Source of the DNA: Homalodisca vitripennis
Lineage: Eukaryota; Arthropoda; Insecta; Hemiptera; Cicadellidae
Reading direction: 5' to 3'
Length of the DNA: 64,000 bases
Assembly: GCF_021130785.1 (NCBI RefSeq)
Contig: NW_025776244.1
Span: forward strand, 264,501-328,500
The stretch's first letter is position 1, and every line of letters begins with the position of its first letter. The translations under genes were made by a program, and so were the position numbers. This document shows positions 11,651 to 24,374 of this stretch, piece by piece. The notes under the pieces were generated by a model that ran no database searches, had not been told where the DNA came from, and saw only the letters and a list, made by a program, of their open reading frames with translations.

Positions 11651-12480
11651 TTCCAAATCCAACCCACAGGCACGTTTGACATGACATTTTACTATACGGC
11701 TACATCTACAAAACCTACATAACATCATATCAGATTCAATTAGTCTGCCATACAATGCACTTTTAAATGTCCCCCAAGAGTTATTCATAACGTTACTTCA
11801 CGAATTACTGGTAACATTTTTGAAGGAAACAGGATTATTCCGGACATATTCCATCGTTCAGTGATTCAATACAATCACTCTACATACATTCAATCTACAA
11901 TCAGATCTCTTAAAAAAAATGACAAATTCAATTAATAACTACAATCTAGGTTAAAGTAAACAAAAAAAAACATGCCAATGCGTTGACACGCATAAGTCTG
12001 TAACTGCAAAAGCATTTTTGTGTATCTATTCCATGCACCCTTTCTCTAAAACATGACCTTAATACAAAATAAATACTAATTATTACCACACAATACATAA
12101 AAAGAACTATGAAATATTATAAACATTTAACACAGAATTTCCAATATTTATTTATAAACTGTATATAACGTTTCTGAAACTTATAAATTTATAGTACAGC
12201 GAACATAATTCAGGTTAAACTTTCATAGAGCTAATAACTTTCCATCCATCTCAGAAGAATAAAAAATATATTTACTTTATGTTTATACGGATGTTATGAC
12301 CTTAATAAGTCTATCATCTAAAAAATGTTTGTAAGCTAACTCACATTTGGGCTAAGTATTTATAGTTTTCACTTTTATGCAAGTTAAAAATATGTAAACG
12401 TACGGCTAGTTAATTAATCAAGAAGGTGTTGTAACTACTGTTGTCGCCGAACATTTAACAACTATGAGTTTGCTCATTTT

Positions 12481-13109
12481 TAATGTTACGTTCCAGTGAG
12501 ATGATACTTGTATGGGACTTCTACAAACCTAGAATTCCATAAACTGGAATGTCTGTATTAAAAACGATTCTGGCTCAAATGATTTATATTTTTAGTTGCA
12601 AATTTTAATTTACCTAAGTGCACCGTTAAAGAAGATATACAGGCATACATAATTAGGTTGAGAAGCCTATTTTAAAAAACACGTATATTTCCGACCTTTA
12701 TAATTCATCTATGACCTCGACAAAACATTATTTCCATAAATGACTCACCATTGAAGATAATAAATTTGGTAAAATTTATCCAGCCCCTAGAGGCGTGCGC
12801 GTAAGAAGAGAAAGCCAGCTCTGAGCCAGCCTCTCCAATCAAAGCCGGTCTATTTCCGGGTGGCACACACTTGTCTAGGCTGGCAAGTATCATTGACTCA
12901 TAGGGAACGAACACTACAAACTCCAACAGTCATCTCCCGCAGTAGATCAAACCTATCGAATTACCTTGCAGAATCTCGACATTTTAAGTTAGGCATGTAC
13001 CACTCCTGGATATCCATAAGGTTGTACAGATTTAAGTGACATCGGTTTTTACTGTACCTAGTGTGGGTTCAACCGGAAGGTATAAACCAACCAGAAGTGA
13101 ACTCTCTGG
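12481..13109. other. unassigned segment, GC-richer middle (12780-13110)
   Basis: Lies between two duplicated segments and has no equivalent near either duplicate. On the minus strand 12932 downward starts TGTTGGAG, which could be the start of a BEL/Pao-like LTR, but no second end, target duplication or internal region supports this. The small frame at 12705-12926 is not a recognisable protein. Confidence 0.3.
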
Positions 13110-14110
13110 GGAAATTAAATGTATAAATAAATATTACTGTGTTAGAGCTAGCAGATACATTACATGAATTCTTCATATTTTTTCAAAGGAAATGAGTACA
13201 CATCTTCAGAGAAACTAAACAACATTTTCTTGGAAAAACGAGATCTTAGGAACACAATTTATTTTAGGCTTTCTAAATATACATGCTTGAAACTGCTCTC
13301 ACTTTCATATTTTCTTTATAACATTCCATTTATAGCATGAGAGAGACGTAGTAACACACATATTAAATACAGTTATTTGAGTTTTTGTAAATCAATAGTT
13401 TTATTAGCCTTCACCTTAAACGGAACAGGTATTTAATAAGTATTTAAATCTATTATTTGAAGCCATTCGTAAATTTAATACCTAAAAATTCAAGTATATG
13501 AACAGTTATAATTCCTGAACTGGAAAGAAATTAAACTAATTCAACAAAAAGTTAAATTCTGCAGCGAGTTTTAGGTTTTATTGATACTGTTTTTTAAATT
13601 CAAATACTAACGAAGAAGTATTTTTATGTATGTAGTTTGTATTTTTACTATGCGGAAACAGCGTGCACAAACCAGAACTCGAACTCTGGCCCTTGAGTTG
13701 ATAAGTTGAGACAGAATTATTCAGCTACGTTAGAAGACGTCTACTGGGCACATTCTAGTAATTTGTCAGCATTAGCCCAATAGATATGCAAGTGCACCTT
13801 TGCATTAATATGCTATAATTATTATTGCTATATAATGCAAAGTTCTTATTATGAAAAATAAATTATAATATAGTTCAAGCAAAGAGTTGTCAAATTACAG
13901 ATTTAATATTTAAGTATTTTAAAATAGCAATGGCGTCCTGTACAGAATTACTGGATTGACTGATATTTGTTTTGTGTACAAAGAGAAGTACAAAACAATA
14001 TGGTTTAAAATAATGTTTATTTGCTAACCTGTTCACAGTTATATAAATTATTACAGGTAAACACTTAAACATAACCTACTCAGGTGATTATTAGTCAGAC
14101 AGAAAAGTGT
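13110..14110 (+). repeat. segmental duplicate of 61460-62345, copy A
   Basis: Collinear matches: cagagaaactaaacaacatttt (13207) with the version at 61518, gagagacgtagtaacacaca (13341) with 61650, and ctggcccttgagttgata (13685) with 61946. Confidence 0.8.
13655..13790 (-). repeat. tRNA-derived SINE-like block, diverged
   Basis: Same family as 10441-10590 (shared gcacattctagtaat and cccaatagat). The box regions are more eroded. Part of the duplicated segment. Confidence 0.45.
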
Positions 14111-14119
14111 ATTAGTTGC

Positions 14120-15569
14120 AAGTATTAAAAGATTAGTTACAAGAACGTTAGATAAAACTTAAGCTAACCAGTAACGAGTAAAAGACTTGCGAAAATATGT
14201 ATTATTTGAAATGAAAATAATAACGAATCAGTTTAATGACACTCAGCCTTATTCCGAGATCGGACATGCACCATCACGTATAACTCATTTTTCTTTATGT
14301 AGAAATTTCATTCAAAGTTTTATACCAGTTTTCTGGTAAGCAAGTGAAAGGCGAGAGTGCGATAAAGTTCAATATTGTCACTAACGTTTAAAATTGGCTG
14401 CAATATATTATACATTATTTTTCAACTGCGAACAAAAATGTAACTTGTTAAAATCTTACATAATAGTACTAAATTTTTTACATATTTATTTCTTCAATAT
14501 TTTCTAGTTTCCATCATGGTTACCTATAAGAATTTTGAAAAATATTCGCTGAAGCTCATCCAAATCCAATCGGTTAACACATACTAATATCAAACACAGT
14601 GTTTCTCAAAAATATAAATTAACCTTCATGCAAATGTTGAAATCTAAAGTCAGTTCGTTTTCGGAATATCGTGCGAACTGACAGACAGACAAAATTAAAA
14701 TATTTCAAGCCTCACGAGTGATGAGTTTCGCTAAAGCTCAGCGTATTACTAAAGTTTTAAAAATATAACAGAACTAACTTAAGTGGAATATAATGTGACA
14801 ATATAAGGACGCAGAGCTGAACATGACGTTAACTAGTATCTTTATAAATTAATTTAAATAGTGGAATTAAAGGTACAATCTCAAAAAATGGGTTTTGTGT
14901 AACTTTTATTTTTAATTAACACGGACATCACCTATAATATTAACCTAAGCTCTGAATTTAATTTTAAGACAAATACTTTAACAAATATTTTCTAATAACC
15001 CAATAAATTTCTAAGGAGCCAGTTTATTACGTCTACTAATAACTATTTTAATACAATACAAAACTTAAATTTGAACTTAGAGCTAATATAAATTTTAAGT
15101 CATCATGCGAGTTACTTTATCTGTATGATTGTCGAGTCGTTTCTCATATATATTGACCATCACAATGTTCCAGTTAGTGAGGAACTGATATGTCTGTGAA
15201 GTAGAGTGATGACTATATATTTACCTCAGTTTCCAACCGGAAATGTTAGAGTTTCTTTAAAAATCCAGTTGGCAATTTACATTCTTTATTTTAAATATTT
15301 CCGTAAGAAATAAAGTTTATAGCATAACTACGTCATGGGCTTAATCAATAACACCAGAAATATTGAATAGCAATCTTTACTAGCATTTATTACTCGTATT
15401 TTAATAGGGGAAAATGTCATAACAACTAGGAGTGGGCATTATTTTCAAATATAGCATTTTTGCCTTTTTTCAGAGTAAAATTTTTATTAATAGTGTAAGT
15501 GAACCATGTATAGGTGACAAAGGAATCTAAGGAGTTGTTTCTATAACTGTATCATCGCAATCGGCAAGT
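14120..15569. other. inter-unit spacer with a widespread-type repeat at 14510-14750
   Basis: 14510-14750 contains cgctgaagctcatccaaatcc and a cgaactgacagacagac tail, a pattern common in dispersed insect repeats. 55600-55720 holds a related stretch (cgctaacactgatccaaatc). The rest is AT-rich spacer without coding signal. Confidence 0.45.
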
Positions 15570-16630
15570 TATAATCTCTTGTAAAGTAAAAGAAAGCTCT
15601 GGTGGTAATCTCATAAACTAATTGATTAAAATAAAAGATGTAGACTATAATTCTCCTCAAATCTGAACAAATATGTTTTTAGAAATGATTGAGTTTAAAC
15701 AAATTAACGCAATACGTTTTGAATTTTAATCCAAGGTCAGCTAAAATTCACTAGTTTTCAATTTTTAAAAGTTTTTACACTACTATATAATGCCTGAAAA
15801 ATGTCTCTAAGTCAAATTGAAGTAAATAATTCTCCTAGTACTCTTTTCATTTGTTATAAACTATGTGAGAATGGACAATAAAACATTTGGATTTGGTGAA
15901 TATGTAATTGTAGACTGATTCTTTCTGTACATTTATAGTACTGAAGGGATTTAAAACCATAAATAACAAATTTTTTCTGCTGACGCATGAAACATAATTA
16001 TATGTTAATCAACTTAAGTATCACTACACAAGAAAATAAATTCATTGCAAAAGTCCTTAAAATTAAAATCCTCTTCACTGAAAATGTGTTATAATAACAT
16101 AGGAATTTTTTCCCTATTTGTTTTTTCTTTAATTGATAATCGCAAGACTAGAATGTACATAGCTTTGGGTAAAAATAATAGTTAGTGAAAATCTTTGAAT
16201 TGTAAATAATAAGGTAAGTCGTCCATAAATCCTTGTCTCGATCCTGGTCTTCGCCATAGTACTCCTGGTGTAGATTTTCCACGCCCTAACGTCTTTGAAC
16301 ATTAAACTGAACAATTAATAAAGACCTGGCCTTTATCAAGCTTTTGGCCATGGCACTTGTTTCTGGTCGCGTTTCTGCAACCTAACGTGGTCTAAGTTTA
16401 ACGAATTGTGTAAATAAAACAATTGTATTTATCTAAAGCTTTGTGATACCTATCCTTTGTTGTTTCGATGGATAAAAAATATTAATATGTACGCTGGTGT
16501 GTATATTTCACCTGTTTCTCTTTGTTTCGGTTTTTGCGTTTACTTGCTTGTTCACGTCATGATTATTACTAACATTAAGTACATGTTATCATTTTATGTT
16601 CAATGAAATGTTATGCATTAAATACATGTC
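15570..16630 (+). repeat. array unit core 5 (B1-B6, subtype with doubled B4)
   Basis: B1 near 15595, hairpin B2 at 15919-15948, B4 twice (16228-16290 and 16325-16395, the second beginning gacctggcctttatcaagc), B5 (gtttcgatggata) near 16461, B6 (cacgtcatgattattactaac) near 16553. The doubled B4 is shared with the cores at 44635 and 54120. Confidence 0.8.
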
Positions 16631-17189
16631 AATATTTATGGATGTTATAAACGCGAAATTAATTTTACTTTCGTACATACCATAAACTTTCCCAGTAATT
16701 CACCTATACTATTTACTGTTTCCATCATTAAGAAATGTTACACAGGAGATTTTGTGCAATGAATAATCTTTAAACATTGGAAGTCAAATTTTAATATAAT
16801 TTTATTTGTGCAATATGGCCTGTAATAATTTTGGGAGAAGTTTAAAAGTGCACTGTTTTGTATAATACGTAAATTAGGTATGTAAAACCAACAATCTGAA
16901 AAATCCAAGTGTTTTTGTAAATAGACAAATTAGCAATACCGTAAACGGTTATATCGATAAAGATTTCAGGCTAATATGTCTTACAGTAATATATTGACAC
17001 ATACAAACATAATCTGATAAAGGAACACATCTTTAATATAGGGTGTTATTCAAATGTTTACATGGTAGGTACTCATATTAGTATATAATCCAATAACATG
17101 TATTTCTTTAAACTTTTCTTACTACAAATGACTAATTAAAAACATTATTACAGGTAGAACTACCTTTTTTCAGATCAGAAATGATTGTA

Positions 17190-17745
17190 TACCGCTTGCC
17201 ACTATATGTTTTGGGTACAGAGAGGATGAAATAAAGTACAAAACACAAATTAGCAGTTCTATATAAAACGTACCTTAGAATGTTTCAACTATAATATAAA
17301 CCGAAGAAAAAAAAATCTGTATAATATGTAAAATTTTTTCTGGTACTATATGATGTGATAAATATTCGTTAAAACTAAGACCTAAACTGTTTTAGGTAAC
17401 AAGTGATACTGAGATCATAAACTGTAATGAAAGTACCTCATCCATGTAAGTCCTGGTCCTGGTCCTGGCCATCAAATACTGTTCCTGGCTCTACTTCCGC
17501 GACTAGTTGTGAGTTGGACGAAGATTAAACACGGTGCGACATTTCACTTTCAAATTATTAACTAAAATATAAAATTATATACCTACGTTGTTTCCATGGA
17601 TATTAAATAATATGGTATGCAACCTGCCCCGTGAGTTTCACATGCTTTTTTATATTGGTAACGTCACGACTGCTACTAACATTTAAACCATTTCTTGTTA
17701 CACAAACACATGCATTCTAAGGAGACAAACGTTTGAATAAAACAC
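17190..17745 (+). repeat. array unit core 6 (B2-B6)
   Basis: Hairpin B2 at 17195-17225, B3 near 17388, B4 (gtcctggtcctggtcctgg) at 17449, B5 at 17590-17602, B6 near 17664. No B1. Closest to core 7. Confidence 0.85.
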
Positions 17746-18578
17746 AATAACATAAGTTATAATAGCCTATGTTTTTTTCCTGCCTCAAGTTATGTGCTAA
17801 ATTTATATTTATACATTTTTATCTAGGGATATTATTCGACATGAAATTTCATACTCTTGCTAATAATTAGTCTACATTAACGTGCTTTTAAATTTATAAA
17901 CAAATTATATAACTAATCACATACAAAAATGTATCACTAACCATAGAAAAATGTATGCTTGTGTTTAAATGCGAACTTTTTAGAAGATTTTAGGATGAAT
18001 ATACTTAAAAGTAATAAATTAAAACTGAGACATCGGAGGGCTTATTACTTACTTATTATGTCAGAGTCTCAGGTAACAAAGGCACATTGTGAGAGAATGT
18101 ACATAGCTTTAATATCAAATACTTGCAATGAATTCCTTATAAAGGCTTCAAAGCTTGAAAACCTATAAATGAGTATAATGATTTAATGATTTAATTAGGG
18201 CAACACAGTTAAGGTATTATATCCTGTAGGATTGTTAGCGCAAAACATTAACTATTAATTATGCAGATTAAAGTTTATTAATACATTTACATAATTCAAT
18301 GAAACTCTTAGAGGATCCTTTGTTTTTTATTTCCAACAAATAAAGGAAACAGGCAGTTTATTTAGTATACAAGATCCGTGCACACGAACCACAGATGGTG
18401 GACTGAGTATACGGGCGAGTAACCCAACTGTGGATTTACAAAATATTATATTTTTAATTTATGAGTATTTCATATAATAGTCATTTACAAAATATCCTTA
18501 TTGCCTAAACCAGTGAAAGGAGTATATGGTTATCGAAAAATGGATGGTTGCCTGTAAAGTCGGTTTTACGGGCGAAGA
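17746..18578. other. inter-unit spacer
   Basis: AT-rich. The frame at 17959-18168 has no recognisable domain and no counterpart in other copies. gcacacgaacc near 18380 may be a trace of the SINE-like block. Confidence 0.4.
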
Positions 18579-19348
18579 TTTTACGTGACAACGTCTTTTT
18601 CTCGGTAGAATATTTATTGATATGAATATTATTAAATTGCACAATAGGAACAAGGAATTGAATGAAAATAAGAATTGCACAAATTTTAACTATAGAAATA
18701 TATTTTGTTTACTAAAACATTGTACATAATTTGAAATTAATTAACATTTGTTATTGTAAATGGTAAAGTTGAATAAAACATTTACTAAAATTGGAATTTG
18801 AAATTCTTGCTAAACACAAACTCCGCGCGTGGTGATTGGTCGGTTTAGTTCGTTTGTTTGGTCGCACTATTATGACAGGTTAGAGGTTATAATTTGTTAT
18901 TTTAAATGTTTGACTAGCAATACGCGCTGTTTCTTCTCAATCGACTGAATTACGATTGATTGCAGAGTGATTTAAACTAATAATTTACTTAACACTATCA
19001 ACATTTGTCAATAGTATGACATAACCTATAAACTCAGTTTCTCAACTTTTGTGTCAATCTAACAATTAAACAATCAATCATAGTTTACGATAATGAAATA
19101 TCAGTGTACAATTATTTACCTTTATTGTTGTAGTTGTTGTAAATGACGAATCTAAGCACTCCACATTTTCACGAATAAACATAGTTATCTGCTTTATCCC
19201 GTGCGGCGGACCCACAGTTATCTGCTTTATCCCGTGCGGATCCCGTGCGGCGGACCCACTGGACGGGCATCGTAACGTTACCGGGCGTTACACTTTTTCA
19301 TGAGTGACTCCGAGCCGCAACCTAATTTAAGACGTTGTCACGTCAAAA
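18579..19348. mobile_element. non-autonomous TIR element, ~770 bp
   Basis: ttttacgtgacaacgtctt (18579-18597) is matched in inverse orientation at 19329-19348 (aagacgttgtcacgtcaaaa). No transposase frame lies inside. The right third is GC-rich and carries an internal direct repeat (agttatctgctttatcccg at 19183 and again at 19216). Superfamily not assigned, as the ends and target duplication are not certain. Confidence 0.55.
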
Positions 19349-20979
19349 ACTATTTCATGATTTTATTTCCTCGTTTGTATAAAACAAATTCTAATAACTA
19401 TAATTTAAGTACATTTAGGAAAATATAAGTATATGTAGGTAAAACTCGTCTTTTCTGGGCATAATTTTTATGTGTTTTGTACATTTACTGCTGAATATTA
19501 TCTATACTTGTTATAAAATTTTAAACAATAAATATAACAAATTTAAATAAATTTTACATTTATAAGCAGCTAATGTATTTGGGCTTTGTGTGCAAGAAAT
19601 TTAAGAGATATTTCTGGTACTAAATTCCATTGAACAACTTTTTATTAACTACCGAGTTGTAGTATTAAATTTAAGTATTAAAAGTGTAAATAATCATAAT
19701 TTTTTTATTGAAACCTATCAAACATGTTCTTTAGTTTTTATAATATAAACGTGGGTTACAATTTTAAAATACAAAATTATGGTTTGAAAAATATTATAAT
19801 TTTATTCGGAATTTTTGTCAAGCCAAACAACTACAGCACAAAAATATAAAAACTATCGAATTCTTTTTATATCCTTGTATTCTTAATGCAAAGGAATTAC
19901 GGAGCTCAAGTGTGGTGTTGGCCTGCGAAACAGAATGAAGTATCCCCTCGAATTAAGTTTAGAAAAATAAAGTATATCTGGAAAAAATTTTACTCTAGTA
20001 CTCTATCCCAAAATTGTTCATGTATCCCCATGAAAAGTTTTTCACGTTAGTCTAAGCGTACATACATGGTCGTGCTTTTTCGGTCGTTCGATTGCTTAGT
20101 AAGCTAATTTGTCATTTTTAGTTTTTATGTTGTGTAGTATTTATAGTTTTCAAAAGGTTGACACCCTAATATATTTCTTTACTTAAAACTTAAAATTTAA
20201 CTTGTGGAATTTGCATTGGTCTCTTAATCCAATATTTATAACCAAAGCCTGATATTATATTTTTCCTTTAAATGTATATTCAATATTGTAAACTATAATT
20301 AAAACTATGGAAATATTATTTAATACAACATATTTTTAAATACATACATACGTACAATAATACATTAACATAAGGTATTTTAGCTAACTAACGAACTATT
20401 ATCTTCATAAATTCCCCCACAAAAACCAAAATTGGAATGAACCGCCTTCCCTACAAGGAAGGGTTTAAAGCAGATGTTACAATCTTGATTGTGTGTCCTA
20501 TTAACTATTGTTTAGTGTTTTGCATGGTTATTTTTTACTATGTAATATGCATGAGCCAATTTAAAAAATCAAAACGTGATGAGATCTGTTTTTATCTTTA
20601 AACTGTTGTATGAGATTATAGAAGGAGAGAAAGAATCTTCGAATGAGAGTAGTAATGTACATAAGTAATATAGTTACTTAAATAATAGTAAATTGTATTG
20701 TCTAAGATGTTGCATTATACAGCATACTTTTTTTGTATTGTAATAAATCAGTGAAGTGTGTAAAGATGTTGAAAACCGTTGCTGACATAGTTGAACTCGT
20801 GAAGGTTTTCCTTTCGAGTTTGATGTTCGGCTGACGCATTATTTTACTCTGTTATTCATTCTATTTTGAGATGAAACATAAGGTAAAGTAATATAAACTA
20901 CAGAGAAAAATTAAGTAATTAGACGTGACGAATTTAATAAGGCATTTCTGTGTATAGCATTAGTTATTAGGCCTTTCTT
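19349..20979. other. inter-unit spacer
   Basis: AT-rich. I see no coding frame, RNA gene or repeat that I can name. Confidence 0.4.
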
Positions 20980-21810
20980 CCCCCGTTTCCAGTAGAAGAG
21001 AGCTCTGGCGTGCATTTTAGTAACTATTATATAAAATCAAGTTTATTGACCATATTTTAGTGTTTGTCACAGTATTTAAATAATGAAATAAAATAATAAA
21101 CGTAAATTAGCCACCGTTCTTGGATATAGTCAATTAGCACACATTAATATCAACCCATTTTCAATATTTGGCCTACTTGAAATGATAGAGAGACTAATCG
21201 AAAGCATTATTTCAGTACCTGCTATCAGATCAGAAATGATTGTACACCAATTCTCCCTATATGTTTTGGATACAGAGAGGGTAAAATACAGCACAGAACA
21301 CAAATTCGGTTCTACAAAAAACGTACCAATAGAATGCCATAACTGAAATAATCATAAACTCGAGAATAATTAAACAATTAATATGATAACTCTTCTAGTG
21401 TTTTGTGCTGTTATAAATATTCGTTAAAATTATGACGTAAACTGCTTTGAGAAACAAGTTATACTCGTAGTAACAGTATAAACAGTAATTTCTATATATT
21501 GAAATAATAACACTCATCTATGTAAGTCCTGTTCCTGATCCTGCTTCTTGGCCATCACACTGTGTTCTCTGTTTCAACTTGCTGCTTGTTGGATGAAGTT
21601 TTAAAATAGTACACTTTGAAATGATTAATTAATATATTAAATTGTATACCTATGTTGTTTCCATGGATATTAAATAATATGCTATATATCCTGCTGTGCA
21701 TTGCTCACCTTCTGTCCTTATATTGGTTACGTCACGACTACTACTAACATTAAACCGATTTCTTGTTACGCCAACACATGCATTGTAAGGAGACAAACGT
21801 ATGAATGAAA
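20980..21810 (+). repeat. array unit core 7, complete (B1-B6)
   Basis: B1 (gagagctctggcgtgcatttt) near 20998, hairpin B2 at 21252-21280, B3 near 21433, B4 (gtcctgttcctgatcctgc) near 21525, B5 at 21657-21669, B6 (acgtcacgactactactaac) near 21729. On the minus strand B6 reads as an open stretch including NVSSSRDVTNI. Confidence 0.85.
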
Positions 21811-22424
21811 CAAAATAAATCCAGGTATAATATTTGACATGACATTTTATACCGTTGCTTATAATTTTATTAGTCTGCATTAGTGTACATTTTAATCTAT
21901 AAGATTTTATCCTTTACTAGATTATGGTGCATGTGTTAATAAATTACTGTCCACATTCATTGGCCAAGAAACTTTATTGATATGACTACTTACGCTCTTG
22001 ATAACGTGTACGGTTAACAAATACAATTGTATTGTACTGATTTCACGTGCCTATTTAACGTAGTCTACAGAAGAGTGCACTTTTAAACTTTGCTCAAAGC
22101 TATTACATCAATTAGACCTTATTACACAAATTAAATTATATGAAAACTTGATTTGATGAAACCAATATATAGTAAAGGTAATTTGTAGGAAAAGGGTATA
22201 TTATGAATGATTACTTTTTAAAGTGAAATTCATTTCACGTTTATAAAACCCATAAATTTTAAATATATTGAACTCTTAAGATGTTTTGGAAATTGAAATG
22301 ATAACTCTTAAAATATTCAAATTAAATTTGTAACTAATTTAAAAGAAGGAAACTTAGGACCATTTTGTACACTTAAAACTAGAAATAATGATTTTTAACG
22401 AAAGAAGAAGAATGAATTATAATC
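21811..22424. other. inter-unit spacer
   Basis: AT-rich, with only weak resemblance to the spacer after core 6. Nothing else seen. Confidence 0.4.
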
Positions 22425-22870
22425 GAAACGTGATTATGTGCAATTTTTATGTAATTTTCACGTGAAAACTTTGTTTTTGGTGTCGATAGCGGCCGCATAA
22501 CGCGTTTTAAAGTTTTGATTTTTTGAGTTTTACGTGAGATTTTGTTTTCTGGGCTCTATTTCAGACAAAATATTAGTTCTAGCCCATATTAAAAATTTGA
22601 TTTTAATACAAAATAATGCGATCTACACAAAATGTCTAGTGACCTTTTACTCTATCTTCCATGATTTAGCCGTAAAACGTGATTATATTGAAAATTTCGC
22701 TTAAAAACTTACTTTTCATGCTCGATAGTGGCCGAACCGTTGGCCCTAGCTTAAATGTAAAACTTTTTCTAAGTAGCTATTGATAGGATCTACAAAAAAG
22801 GCCCAGCTGCTTTCTATCGTTTATCTTTCCGTAAGCCTGATAAATGCTCTAAATGGCTAATTCTTTGTCG
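22425..22870. repeat. short satellite-like tandem repeat, ~250-bp unit
   Basis: acgtgattat...atttt...cg...aaaact...tcgatag.ggccg occurs at about 22429-22495 and again at about 22676-22735, and a second block (atctacacaaaa then ctatctt) recurs at 22620 and 22790. Copies are diverged and incomplete. Confidence 0.6.
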
Positions 22871-23544
22871 CCACTTTTAGGTGTTTTTAATTTTGCAACT
22901 ATAATTAGTGCGATTCATGCTGGTTCCATATTGACCTTGTATTACTATGTTAACGAGTGACTAAAAGCCCCCTCCACATCGGGAGTTAGCTGAGCGTTAG
23001 TGAAGCTTCAATAGTAGATAAGGACAGAGTGTTTTTTTATTTTATTTTATGAAGTATTAGTTCATTGTCAAAACTCTGGCGTGGAATGATAATTTCGTAA
23101 GTAATTTAAACCCCCTGATCTACGTTTTATTTTAATAAAAATTAATGTACACATGTTCTCGTAGCACAGACGCACATTTCCCAGAAAAGTACCACGCGTT
23201 CTAATAACCCCCGATAACATTAACTCCCCCTCCCGAGAATTTCCTGGTTGATGAACTCCTGATTAAATTAAACCCCCTGATCATCTTAATAATCTGATAA
23301 AGGTAGTTTTACATTTATTTACACTATATCTGTTCACACAACAGCTGACCAGTGCAGACTTTTATCCCAAGCGTTGTACCGACTAAACCAGAGATCGTAG
23401 CTCAAATCCGAGGGTAAAATCGGAAAACAAAATTAAATTTATGACAAGAAAGGTCTAGTCACTTTTTTCGTATCTCTAACGGTTAAGCCACAAAATGGCC
23501 TTAGATTCAAAACTTTGATTAAAACTGGAAAATTCAATAAAATA
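22871..23544. other. spacer with C-rich patches
   Basis: A weak B1-like string (aactctggcgtggaat) at 23074 and repeated aaaccccctgatc (23108 and 23272). No coding signal. Confidence 0.4.
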
Positions 23545-23790
23545 GGTCTAATACTATTCCGAATTCCGCTTATCCCCGAATTTGGCCAACACCCCAAAAG
23601 GGGGCCTGGGGTGTGTCATTAACCCCTGGTAACGCTAACCCCCCCCCTGGGAATTTCCTGGCATTAAATAATGTCCGAATTTGACCTATCACCAAATCAT
23701 TCTTATTCCCGAATCTGGCTAACACCCAAAAGGGGGCCTGAGGGCGTAGCCCCCAGCGAGCCGAAGGCGAGTCGTTGGATATAAACATGC
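23545..23790. repeat. GC-rich dispersed-repeat fragment, two tandem copies
   Basis: cttatccccgaatttggcc... gggggcctgggg (from 23570) recurs as cttattcccgaatctggct... gggggcctgaggg (from 23700), a period of ~130 bp. Pieces of the same family (accaatcaccaaatcc) appear at 8340 and 49548. The short frame across it is compositional. Confidence 0.6.
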
Positions 23791-24374
23791 AATTATCTGT
23801 TGTCCTCAAAATTTGAAATTACCGAAGGTAATTTTATTGTACATTTTCTCAAACAAATTTAAAAGTCACAAAGTATCCATTTATTTTCATATAATGCACA
23901 GATCACCATGAGAAATTGATTTAATGAATCTAAATCTAAAAGGATTTATATTCATAGGTCAATAGTCATTTCTTCATTGTCGAGAAAATCTTATTCCGAT
24001 CAATTCTGACAGTTTTAAAGATATTCTATAAACCTTAAAATGAATGAATGTAAAATTAAATTATTGTATTTAATCGCTCTAAGCTAAATTACACTGCGTT
24101 AGATAATCACTCCATGCATTCCCATGTAAAGTTACCTTTTTATATGATGTTCATTGCACGTCAAACCAAAATTATATCAGAACTTATATACGAGTGGACA
24201 CTTACATACTAGACATTATTAGACACATTAACAACGTGATAATAGTGAGTGATCCATCAGAACAATGTAAAATTACATAAGTTTTTTAACTGTAATCAAA
24301 GAAGTATTAGTTTACATTTTACAGAATATTTTGTAATCATATTTTTGTATGTGATCATAAATTATAAAAGTGTA
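23791..24374. other. inter-unit spacer
   Basis: AT-rich, nothing recognised. Confidence 0.4.

Larger units (their letters stand above)
8210..12480 (+). repeat. segmental duplicate of 49520-53585, copy A
   Basis: Collinear with 49520-53585 in the same orientation. Shared landmarks: tacacaaaccggg (near 8400 and 49633), aacatgtgttacaaaatga-like (9150 and 50340), the SINE-like block (10440 and 52205), ggagtttcccgg (11361 and 52560) and aaggtgttgtt (12423 and 53570). Copy A has an (AT)n tract at 8899-8969 absent from B, and a ~565-bp stretch (10600-11165) missing from B. B has extra tandem hairpin copies. Confidence 0.85.
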
